NCBI GenBank assembly: GCA_041563315.1
Contig: JBFFNE010000131.1
Coordinates: 1 to 5,265, forward strand
Direction of reading: 5' to 3'
Source of the DNA: JBFEYJ01 sp041563315
GTDB lineage: Bacteria > Pseudomonadota > Gammaproteobacteria > Thiohalomonadales > Thiohalomonadaceae
Length of the DNA: 5,265 nt
The translations under genes and the position numbers were made by a program. The notes beneath the pieces were generated by a model. That model worked only from the letters and a program-made list of their open reading frames with translations. It was not told the DNA's origin and searched no databases. Below, in pieces: positions 1 through 4,962 of the stretch (position 1 is its first letter; the number at the start of each line of letters is the position of its first letter).

Positions 1-30
1 ATTCATATTCCAATCGTATTGTGTGTAATA

Positions 31-58
31 GGAATACTGTCCCCGGAATTCCGAGTAT
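31..58. repeat. Palindromic repeat tag around a GGAATTCC core
   Basis: Bases 44-53 form a perfect 10-base palindrome (CGGAATTCCG). It is bracketed by a second inverted pair, ATACT at 34-38 and AGTAT at 54-58. The stretch ACTGTCCCCGGAATTC resembles, from memory, short dispersed sequences found beside REP-associated transposases in Proteobacteria; that link is recall and was not searched. Nothing else is seen in bases 1-104 apart from a G-rich run (GGTGGGGA, about 90-97) that could serve as the ribosome binding site of the broken gene starting at 105. Confidence 0.45.
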
Positions 59-104
59 CTTTTGGCGCTAAAGATTAAACCTTACGCATGGTGGGGACTT
101 TAAA

Positions 105-913
105 ATGGATGTACATACAAACAAGGAGCAGCGTGCCTCATAAACGGCAATGATGGCAGCAGCGCATCGCCATCTATCTATGTTTTAACCAAACCCCTAC
201 TTCAGCCCTCAGGACACACTGGCCAAGATCTTTATTCCGAGGTTAGTAAGTTTCTTTCTTGGCTTTGCCTGGTGTCGTCGTTTCCTGCATAAAAAATCAC
301 ACAATAAAGTACCGGTGACTTATCCCTATGTCACTGCCAGAACCAGGTACTTCGATGAACAGTTTGTCCTTGCTTTGAAAGACGTATGCCGCAAATTGTG
401 TTGTTGGGTTCAGGCTACGATACCCGTGCTATTCGTCATCATAAACAGAATCAAAGTAGTATAGCCTTTGAACTGGATACGCCAGCATTGCTGAAAAATA
501 AGCAGGTGATACTCAACCGAAACGATATTAAGATTCCCGACAGATTAAAGCTATACCCTATTGTATTTGGTAAAGATGATTTTGCGGCGGCGCTCGAAAC
601 ACTCTCTTTCATCAAAGATAACTCACCGGTAGGTAGCACTTTGGCGTTTGATTATTTCTATCAATCAGCTATAGATGGTAATCATGATTATTACGGTGCG
701 AAAGGGATTGCCGCAGCAGTGCAAGAGGTTGGGGAACTGTTCCAGTTTGGTATTGAACCGGACAATCTGACATCTTTTCTTGCCGACTTTGATTTTGAGC
801 TTTTATCGCACTACATCTCCGATAATTTGGAACAGACTTATCCTTCCAGTCATGGCGAACAGCTTGGCAAGGTGTACGGATTTGCGGCGTGTGTCATGGC
901 AGTTCGAACTTAA
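105..913 (+). pseudogene. SAM-dependent methyltransferase, Ppm1/LCM (TIGR00027) type, multiply disrupted
   Basis: The family methylates carboxyl groups or small molecules with S-adenosylmethionine. From ATG 105 the frame gives RAS, a TAA at 141-143, TAMMAAAHRHLSMF, a TAA at 186-188, then an open stretch with SPQDTLAKIF and ARTRYFDEQF, the family's N-terminal block. At about 384 the frame breaks. It continues from 386 as MPQIVLLGSGYDTR, the SAM-binding motif I, followed by FELDTPALLKNKQ with the acidic residue of strand beta-2. Near 598/599 the sequence passes directly from DDFAAALE to TLSFIKDNSPVGS. The segment of roughly 25-30 residues that family members carry there, with the EGVxxYL motif, is absent, apparently an in-frame deletion. 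The C-terminal part to the TAA at 911-913 looks intact. Two stops, a frameshift and loss of a core motif make a functional enzyme very unlikely. The 386-913 part alone could be translated from ATG 386 (175 residues), but it would lack the N-terminal helices. Confidence 0.85.
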
Positions 914-915
914 TA

Positions 916-1053
916 ATGAGCAACGAAATGACGATTACCTTCTATGGTTATAACGCTTTTATCATCGAATCAAGCGACAAGAAAATCGCCATTAAAAAGG
1001 GCTCTGAGCCTCACGGATCCCTACGAATTCATGCTACCAAACCGACATCATAA
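916..1053 (+). pseudogene. Remnant of a metallo-beta-lactamase-fold protein (N-terminus only)
   Basis: A 45-codon frame begins two bases after the methyltransferase stop (TAATAATG), so the two were probably translationally coupled. Its start, MTITFYGYNAFIIESSDKK followed by IAI, matches the first two strands of MBL-fold hydrolases of the UPF0173-like sort (consensus: short strand, G-H/Y-x-A-F-x-I-E, then K-I-x-I-D-P-G). The expected D-P-G is replaced by KKGSE and homology ends there, with no HxHxDH metal motif before the stop at 1051-1053. The break coincides with the tag AAAGGGCTCTGA (996-1007), also found beside the transposase gene at 4309-4320. Another frame after the break reads LTDPYEF, which may be a frameshifted continuation or chance. 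No clear Shine-Dalgarno precedes 916 or the alternative ATG at 928. The assignment rests on about 25 residues. Confidence 0.5.
996..1010 (+). repeat. Copy of the RAYT-flank tag inside the MBL remnant
   Basis: AAAGGGCTCTGA at 996-1007 is identical to bases 4309-4320 beside the transposase gene. The two then differ at one base (G versus C) before a shared CC. It lies exactly where the MBL-fold homology ends. It probably marks an old insertion, deletion or recombination point of this repeat family, though a 12-base match could in principle be chance. Confidence 0.45.
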
Positions 1054-1060
1054 CGATTCT

Positions 1061-1151
1061 CCTTAAAACTCTTGGGTGTCCCCTTAAAACTACAGATTTA
1101 TTTTCTACACACCGAATTCACACCAAAAAATAAATCCGTCACCTTTTTAGG
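1061..1151. repeat. Inverted/direct repeat cluster between the pseudogenes and the sigma operon
   Basis: CCTTAAAACT occurs twice in direct orientation (1061-1070 and 1082-1091). ACAGATTTATTTT (1092-1104) and AAAATAAATCCGT (1127-1139) are inverted copies with a single mismatch around a 22-base loop that contains a GAATTC. Looser symmetry extends outwards (CCTTAAAA on the left, TTTTTAGG on the right). The sequence resembles repeats left by REP-associated transposases. It could also act as a weak terminator for the - strand operon, although no clean GC stem with a U tract is present. The truncated ArsR frame ends inside it. Confidence 0.55.
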
Positions 1152-1259
1152 CTCCTCCACTTGCCGTCGCAGTGGTGCAAGACCCATGTGTAGTCGATGC
1201 GGGTTGGACAGGGCCCTGAACCGTCGGCTCAGGGCGATGATATCCCTATCGTTCATCAT
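1098..1259 (-). pseudogene. ArsR-family regulator remnant, truncated; fourth gene of the operon
   Basis: The ATG (1259-1257) overlaps the TGA of the permease (1258-1256) as ATGA, a classic translational-coupling arrangement, and no separate Shine-Dalgarno is seen. The product begins MMNDRDIIALSRRFRALSNP followed by HRLH, which fits the N-terminal helix of ArsR/SmtB repressors (consensus F-K-A-L-S-x-P-x-R-L-x-I-L). After residue 25 or so normal ArsR sequence stops. The next residues, MGLAPLRRQVEEPKK, may be pieces of the recognition-helix region joined after internal deletions (GLAP resembles the start of that helix), and the last 17 residues come from the repeat at 1098-1151. At 53 residues it is about half the usual length and lacks a complete winged helix, so DNA binding is unlikely. 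The frame stays open further upstream to 1343, but that start lies inside the permease gene and is rejected. Confidence 0.6.
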
Positions 1260-2212
1260 CCGTAGAAGCTGATGTTGATCAGCCACCCCACAAGAATGAA
1301 GGAGACGGTGAGTATCGAGGCGAAGAGTGCCAGGGTGCGCCATAACAACACCTTTCGCAGGATCAGCATCTCCGGCATGGAGAGTGCCGCCGCAGCCATG
1401 ATGAAGGCGAGTGTGGTGCCCAGTGCGACGCCCTTGCCCAGTAGCACCTCAGCGATGGGAATGGTGGCGACCGCATCGATGTAGAGCGGCACAGCGACCA
1501 ATACCGCCAACGGTACGGCGAACCAGTTATTACTCGCGCCCATTTGTGCCATCCATTCGGTGGGGGCATAACCGTGCGCGGCGGCTCCGAGGCTGACCCC
1601 AAGGACGATCCACTTCCATACCTTGCCGACGATCTTGCGTACCTCGGCCACGGCCAGTCGGTGACGCTGTACCCATCCGCTTACCATTTGTTCTTCCTGC
1701 TGGCCGAGCTGGATCTGCCACACATAGGGCTCTACCAATTTCTGCTCATTAAAGCGGCCAATGATCACACTGCTGATGTAGGCGACGATAAAACCGACGG
1801 TCACATAGGTGAGGGTGATCTTCCAGCCCACCATACCGAGTAGCATCACCACTACGACCTCATTGATCATCGGGCTGGCAGTGAGAAAGGCAAAGGTCAC
1901 CCCGAGCGGGATCCCCGCCTCAAGAAAGCCGATAAACAGCGGCACCGATGAGCAGGAGCAGAACGGGGTAACCGCCCCCAGCGCGATGGCCATCAGTCTT
2001 CCCTGTACCTTCCCTCGCCCAGCGATGGCATTACGCACACGCACCGGGTTAAGCCACTGGCGTATCAAGCCAATAACATAAACGATTACACCAAGCAGTA
2101 GCAGGATCTTGGTGATATCCATAAAAAAGAACTGTACCGCCTGCCCCAGAGCGCTCTGGGGTGACAGGGATAACAGTTGATATGCCATCGAATTACCGAA
2201 AGATTCAAACAT
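1256..2212 (-). CDS. ArsP-like permease (PF03773 / DUF318 family)
   Basis: This is an inner-membrane permease of 318 residues, a normal length for the family. Characterised relatives (ArsP) export trivalent organoarsenicals; others have unknown substrates. Hydrophobic segments lie at about 34-51, 74-93, 99-124, 126-150, 198-213, 230-258, 262-285 and 290-313, in two halves. The first half carries VTPFCSCSSVPLF (81-93, Cys85 and Cys87) and ASPMINE (112-118). The second carries VPLYIDAVATIPIAE (241-255) and AALSMPE (275-281). A charged cytoplasmic-type loop (about 152-197) separates them. The chosen ATG at 2212 has TTGAGGT (2218-2224) just upstream and gives the usual MFE start. An in-frame ATG at 2260 would add 16 residues with no matching signal. 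The gene follows the DUF2703 gene by 66 bases and overlaps the arsR remnant by four. The context suggests export of a metal(loid) or thiol-reactive compound, but the substrate cannot be read from the sequence. Confidence 0.92.
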   Translation of the reverse strand: MFESFGNSMAYQLLSLSPQSALGQAVQFFFMDITKILLLLGVIVYVIGLIRQWLNPVRVRNAIAGRGKVQGRLMAIALGAVTPFCSCSSVPLFIGFLEAGIPLGVTFAFLTASPMINEVVVVMLLGMVGWKITLTYVTVGFIVAYISSVIIGRFNEQKLVEPYVWQIQLGQQEEQMVSGWVQRHRLAVAEVRKIVGKVWKWIVLGVSLGAAAHGYAPTEWMAQMGASNNWFAVPLAVLVAVPLYIDAVATIPIAEVLLGKGVALGTTLAFIMAAAALSMPEMLILRKVLLWRTLALFASILTVSFILVGWLINISFYG

Positions 2213-2278
2213 TGCGCACCTCAAGTGGTTGGTGTTGCGAAACTGGCGGGGCGCATTCAATCACGCCCCGCAACAACA

Positions 2279-2869
2279 TCAGCAGTTGCAGCTAGTGCCA
2301 CACCCGCCACTTGAGACCGCCTCACCACCACGGGCAGCGAAGAAACGTTTCAGGTTCTCCGGCACCTGATAGGGTTCGCCCATCACCTCAGTCTCCGATG
2401 CCCGCGCATCGAATACATGCATCACAATAGCCTCAATGATCATCGCGGTGGGAGGGGCATCGAAACTCTCGCCCCGGTACTCCCAGCTGCGACAATCGAC
2501 AGGCTCATCCTCCACCAGCGAGCTGCAACTGGAGCAGTGGCTCTCCTTCGCCTCTAACTGGATATCGTGGCCGTTAATGCGGATGGTTGGTGAGGTGACA
2601 AATTGCAGTTCACGCGCCTGCTCTTCGCTCTCGACCAGGATCTTATTGAGGTTGACGCTATAGCCGGAGCTCTTGAGCAGCGGTTCGACACTGGCAAGCG
2701 CCTCATCCAGATTCTGCTCGGTGCCCTGACAGCGGTCGCAGACCGTGAGGTCAATGTACATCAAATCGATATCGAGTCGATTCTCAGCTTGAGTTTGGGT
2801 AGTGGTAGTAGCCGCCTTGGCCGCTTCGATGGCCTGGTCCAGGCCACTATTGCATCCGCAGGTCGTCAT
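2279..2869 (-). CDS. Cysteine-rich DUF2703-like protein, probably thioredoxin-fold
   Basis: A soluble 196-residue protein with no signal peptide or membrane segment. The core (about 33-155) fits the DUF2703 family (PF10865): LMYIDLTVCDRCQGT with a CxxC pair (Cys44, Cys47), then KILVESEEQARELQF and VTSPTIRINGHDI (91-103), where SPT looks like the cis-proline loop of thioredoxin folds. A third cluster is HCSSC (Cys112, Cys115) with Cys126. Outside the domain, the N-terminus has CGC (Cys4, Cys6), and the C-terminus has NLKRFFAAR followed by SSGGCGTSCNC (Cys190, 194, 196), a possible metal-binding tail. The start at 2869 is set by AAGGAG (2877-2882) seven bases upstream; the in-frame ATG at 2887 is less well placed. 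It lies between the sigma factor and the permease. A role in handling thiols or delivering a metal(loid) to the permease is inference; the family has no established reaction that I know of. Confidence 0.85.
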   Translation of the reverse strand: MTTCGCNSGLDQAIEAAKAATTTTQTQAENRLDIDLMYIDLTVCDRCQGTEQNLDEALASVEPLLKSSGYSVNLNKILVESEEQARELQFVTSPTIRINGHDIQLEAKESHCSSCSSLVEDEPVDCRSWEYRGESFDAPPTAMIIEAIVMHVFDARASETEVMGEPYQVPENLKRFFAARGGEAVSSGGCGTSCNC

Positions 2870-2917
2870 AGTATTTCTCCTTCTCATTTAGGGTGATTGT
2901 TGTTACTTCACCCACAG

Positions 2918-2944
2918 AGACGGAGGGGATTCAGAAAGGACGCA
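2918..2944 (-). promoter_or_regulatory. Candidate ECF sigma-type promoter ahead of the DUF2703 gene
   Basis: On the - strand TGCGTCC (2944-2938) and CGTCT (2922-2918) are separated by 15 bases. CGTC-type -10 elements are common for ECF sigma factors, and TGC-x-TCC-like -35 elements occur in some groups. The site begins 14 bases after the sigma gene stop and would start a transcript about 40 bases ahead of the DUF2703 ATG. No matching pair is seen just upstream of sigZ, so this rests on a single sequence. Confidence 0.35.
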
Positions 2945-2957
2945 AAAAAGTTTCTAC

Positions 2958-3512
2958 TCAGCAGTAATTGTTTTCATTCTTCTTATTATCGTAATCGACC
3001 AGATGACCACGATGGTCGAACTCCAGCTGGCAGCACGACTCCATCATGCCGCGGATCTGCCGCCGCCCACGCTGCACCCGCGACTTGGCACCGGAGAGGC
3101 TTAGCCCCAGCCGCTCGGCCACCGCCTCCTGCGTCAGGCCATCAATCTCAGAGAGCCGCACCGCGTCGCGATAGTTATCCGGCAAGTTTTCGATCATTGG
3201 CACTAAACAAGCCTCCAGCTCCCGTCGCGCCAGCTCTACACTCTCGTCATTCTCTTCAAGCAGGGACTCGTCGAAGGGCTGCTGTGGGCGACGAGCACGG
3301 TAGTGGTCATTAATTGCATTACGCGTGATCTGAAACAGCCAGCTTCCGAGCCGCTCGCCATCATCCAGCTGCCCAAGCCGAGTGTGGATCTTGATAAAGA
3401 CCTCCTGCAACAGGTCATCCGCCGCCGACTTGTCATCGATACGACTGACGATAAAACCGCGAATGCGTGACTGGTAGTCGTGCCAGATCTCTTCTGTACT
3501 CTTGCTATTCAA
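2958..3512 (-). CDS. sigZ: ECF RNA polymerase sigma factor, SigZ-like
   Basis: A 184-residue ECF sigma factor that directs RNA polymerase to its own promoter class. Region 2 spans about 8-75, with DDLLQEVFIKIHTRL (32-46) and GSWLFQITRNAINDHYR (56-72). Region 4 spans about 104-157, with NLPDNYRDAVRLSEIDGLT (109-127) and the helix-turn-helix LTQEAVAERLGLSLSGAKSR (126-145). The tail CCQLEFDHRGHLVDY (160-174) and final Cys184 match the SigZ type, whose C-terminal cysteines are a plausible metal or redox sensor (inference). The start is TTG (3512-3510), with GGAG (3524-3521) eight bases upstream; an in-frame TAA at 3530-3528 leaves no ATG option. An out-of-frame ATG ACT TGA (3517-3509) overlaps the start. 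No anti-sigma gene lies nearby. The DUF2703 gene follows after 88 bases. The transposase gene ends only 33 bases upstream, leaving little room for a native promoter. Confidence 0.94.
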   Translation of the reverse strand: MNSKSTEEIWHDYQSRIRGFIVSRIDDKSAADDLLQEVFIKIHTRLGQLDDGERLGSWLFQITRNAINDHYRARRPQQPFDESLLEENDESVELARRELEACLVPMIENLPDNYRDAVRLSEIDGLTQEAVAERLGLSLSGAKSRVQRGRRQIRGMMESCCQLEFDHRGHLVDYDNKKNENNYC

Positions 3513-3524
3513 GTCATCCGCTCC

Positions 3525-3545
3525 AATTTAGGGGGCAGCCCTTTT
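3525..3545 (-). repeat. Diverged tag at the 3' end of the RAYT gene, in the sigZ leader
   Basis: Read on the - strand it is AAAAGGGCTGCCCCCTAAAT plus T. It lines up with the tag at 4308-4330 read on the + strand, with two missing bases and a few changes. It ends one base before the GGAG ribosome binding site of sigZ (3524-3521), so the repeat itself forms most of the sigZ leader. Confidence 0.45.
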
Positions 3546-4253
3546 CTAGCAGCCCAGCTCATCTTCCCTTGGTTTTCTTGGCCGCCCCCTCCTCGCCTGC
3601 CCCACCTTGCACTTCAGCTTATCCTCAACCTTCTGCCGGAAATAATCATTTCCCAACGGTGTTCCTGTTTGCCATGCGGAACGAATCTCATCCAGTACCC
3701 CTTCATCTCGATGAGCCTTGAACAGTACCTTGTATGCCTCCTGGCGGCTTGCTCCGGTTTTCCCCAGCGCCTTGTAGATTGCATGGTATGTGACCAGCGC
3801 ATCTTCCTTGCCCTGACCATTGTGGCGGTAGCTGGACCAGCGATAATGCGCCGGGGAGCGTACCATATTGGCCCTGACAGGGTTTAGCTCAATGTAGCGC
3901 ATACAGGTCAACAAATACTCTTCATCGTGAATAAGGCTCGCCTTGTAGCGCCCTTCCCAGATAGAGCCACTTGTCCCGTAGGTGTGATTGACATAAGGGA
4001 CGTAGTGCCTGCCGAGATACTGCATCATTCGGGTGATCCCATCCTTAGCATGCGCCGTGGCCAGGATGTGAATATGATTGGTCATCAATACATAGGCGTG
4101 AATATCGACCTTATAGCGTTCAGCTCCCTCTTTCAGCCATCGAAGATATGCCGAATAATCGTGATCCTCAAAGAAAACAGGCTCACGGCTGTGGCCGCGC
4201 TGCACAATGTGGACCGGCACCTCTGGCAGAAAAAAACGTGGTTTTCGTGGCAT
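3546..4253 (-). CDS. REP-associated tyrosine transposase (RAYT, Y1/IS200-like HUH fold, PF01797)
   Basis: RAYTs are single-strand DNA nicking and joining enzymes that act on REP-type hairpins; they are thought to be domesticated relatives of IS200/IS605 TnpA. The 235-residue product starts MPRKPRFFLPEVPVHIVQRG, the family opening. It has AYVLMTNHIHIL (53-64) with the metal-binding HxH pair His60/His62, and YLGRHYVPYVN (79-89) containing the likely catalytic tyrosine, Tyr84 (Tyr87 less likely). GSIWEGRYKASLI (96-108), RYIELNPVRANMV (119-131) and YRWSSY (137-142) follow. The long C-terminal part has TPLGNDYF (198-205) and a basic RRGRPRKPR stretch (221-229). All expected motifs are present and the frame is intact, so the enzyme may be active. 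No strong Shine-Dalgarno is seen before the ATG at 4253. It points at sigZ, 33 bases downstream, so read-through could transcribe the sigma operon. Confidence 0.94.
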   Translation of the reverse strand: MPRKPRFFLPEVPVHIVQRGHSREPVFFEDHDYSAYLRWLKEGAERYKVDIHAYVLMTNHIHILATAHAKDGITRMMQYLGRHYVPYVNHTYGTSGSIWEGRYKASLIHDEEYLLTCMRYIELNPVRANMVRSPAHYRWSSYRHNGQGKEDALVTYHAIYKALGKTGASRQEAYKVLFKAHRDEGVLDEIRSAWQTGTPLGNDYFRQKVEDKLKCKVGQARRGRPRKPREDELGC

Positions 4254-4307
4254 GGCATGCTATTGAAAATCGACTTGACAGCAGGTTACCACAATGATGT
4301 TGGCAGC

Positions 4308-4330
4308 TAAAGGGCTCTGACCCCTTTAAT
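4308..4330. repeat. RAYT-flank palindrome, copy A
   Basis: TAAAGGG (4308-4314) and CCCTTTA (4322-4328) are perfect 7-base inverted arms around CTCTGAC, followed by AT. It lies 54 bases upstream of the transposase start. Its first 12 bases after the T recur at 996-1007. Confidence 0.7.
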
Positions 4331-4342
4331 CATGATGGCAAA

Positions 4343-4380
4343 TAAAAGGCTCTGATTTCTTTACTCCTGCCCCCTTTAAT
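4343..4380. repeat. RAYT-flank palindrome, degenerate copy B
   Basis: TAAAAGGCTCTGATTTCTTT (4343-4362) repeats copy A with substitutions, and CCCCTTTAAT (4371-4380) repeats the end of copy A. The two copies lie in tandem and in the same orientation, with an apparent insertion or partial duplication inside B. Confidence 0.55.
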
Positions 4381-4433
4381 CTAGTGACCATGACGGGCAG
4401 TTGGCAGTAACGGACTTTAAATACAACGGCTGG

Positions 4434-4565
4434 CAAGTTTGTTGGTGATGCTCCTCCCTGCTGCGGGATAAAGCGGGGAGGAGAGACGACATACCTTGCG
4501 GTATAAAGAACTTGACCGACATCAGCTGCACCAATGAACAAGGGCGCCAAACGGCGCCCTTTTTT
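4434..4565 (+). ncRNA. Candidate structured RNA: three hairpins ending in a terminator
   Basis: Three consecutive hairpins fit a + strand transcript. The first is a 12-base-pair stem, CTCCTCCCTGCT (4451-4462) with AGCGGGGAGGAG (4472-4483), containing one G-U pair and a 9-base loop. The second is ATACC/GGTAT (4491-4495 and 4500-4504) with a TTGC loop. The third is the terminator at 4540-4565. No convincing protein frame covers the region. A weak promoter-like pair, TTGGCA (4401-4406) and TACAAC (4422-4427) with a short 15-base spacer, would start transcription near 4434; that start is a guess. It could instead be the leftover 3' end of a transcript cut by the RAYT insertion, or the 12-bp stem could be a REP-like target of the transposase. 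I recognise no known RNA family. Confidence 0.35.
4540..4565 (+). terminator. Rho-independent terminator
   Basis: AAGGGCGCC (4540-4548) and GGCGCCCTT (4553-4561) form a perfect 9-base-pair GC-rich stem with an AAAC loop, and six T residues run from 4560 to 4565. On the - strand the stem is not followed by a T tract, so it acts in the + direction. No intact + strand gene ends upstream of it, which makes it an orphan terminator or the end of a small RNA. Confidence 0.88.
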
Positions 4566-4953
4566 CAATGTGGAGGCATTGTTCCCGCTTTCAAAATCAA
4601 GTGTAGGTGTTCTGTTTATTGAGCTGACAGCAGGGTCGGTGCACGCCATAGCTTTTGGCCAGGCGTTGATTTTTCAATCACGTTCGCGAATATAGAGGAC
4701 ATTTCATGGCAAAGTCTGCTTATAGCTTCATCACGGAATAAACTTCTGGTTTCCAGCACACCCAGCATTACGGCCATAAAATAATTTTACATATTGGTAC
4801 TTTCGTACTAACGGCATTTCAGGCAAAGGCACTAAACTCAACATTGACAGGGGCATCAGGTCATACCAAAAAAACTTGAGCCTAAGGCGCCCATGCAAAA
4901 AAACACTGAACAACACAGCGGCTGACGCAGGCGGCAACCTTAATAAGCAATTT
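4566..4953. other. Gene-free region upstream of the lipoprotein gene
   Basis: No convincing gene is seen. The strongest structure is a hairpin at 4794-4811 (TTGGTAC, loop TTTC, GTACTAA; one G-U pair). TTGACA at 4844-4849 has no good -10 at the right distance. TAAAAT at 4777-4782 resembles a -10 but lacks a well-spaced -35. An 11-codon frame at 4706-4741 (MAKSAYSFITE) follows a GAGGAC-like stretch but has nothing else to support it. The promoter of the lipoprotein gene is probably in this region but cannot be fixed. Confidence 0.4.
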
Positions 4954-4962
4954 GGAGGTTTC

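Larger units (their letters stand above)
3525..4330 (-). mobile_element. RAYT element: transposase gene with inverted flanking tags
   Basis: The transposase gene (3546-4253) is bracketed by related short sequences in opposite orientation. On the + strand at 4308-4328 the outer flank is TAAAGGG, CTCTGAC, CCCTTTA. The 3' flank, read on the - strand (3545-3525), is AAAAGGGCTGCCCCCTAAAT, sharing AAAGGGCT, CCCC and AAT. Such arrangements are typical of REP-associated tyrosine transposases, which lack classical IS termini and usually persist as single-copy genes beside REP-like palindromes. The exact edges are approximate, and the 3' tag has diverged. Confidence 0.55.

Noticed and set aside
141..188. 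In-frame TAA codons read as sense codons (recoding)
   Set aside because: The same gene also has a frameshift and a missing segment, and the intact genes in the window need no TAA as sense. Simple decay explains it better.
1260..1343. A longer start for the ArsR remnant at 1343
   Set aside because: It would add 28 residues antiparallel to nothing conserved and overlap the permease 3' end on the same strand. The ATG at 1259 in an ATGA overlap starts exactly where ArsR-like sequence begins.
1544..2081. Frames of 90-99 residues on the + strand
   Set aside because: They are opposite-strand shadows of the permease gene, with no domain signature.
2213..2260. Permease start at 2260
   Set aside because: The extra 16 residues have no family match, whereas the ATG at 2212 has a GAGGT site directly upstream.
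4273..4278. TTGACA as a + strand promoter
   Set aside because: There is no acceptable -10 element 16-18 bases downstream.
3927..4310. A 127-residue frame on the + strand
   Set aside because: It is the complement of the transposase gene, which has all its family motifs on the other strand.
4326..4649. A 107-residue frame on the - strand
   Set aside because: It runs through the palindromic tags, the hairpins and the terminator, and its residues resemble no protein family.
4706..4741. An 11-codon small protein (MAKSAYSFITE)
   Set aside because: There is no conservation evidence, the ribosome binding site is weak and it has no partner gene. A chance frame is as likely.
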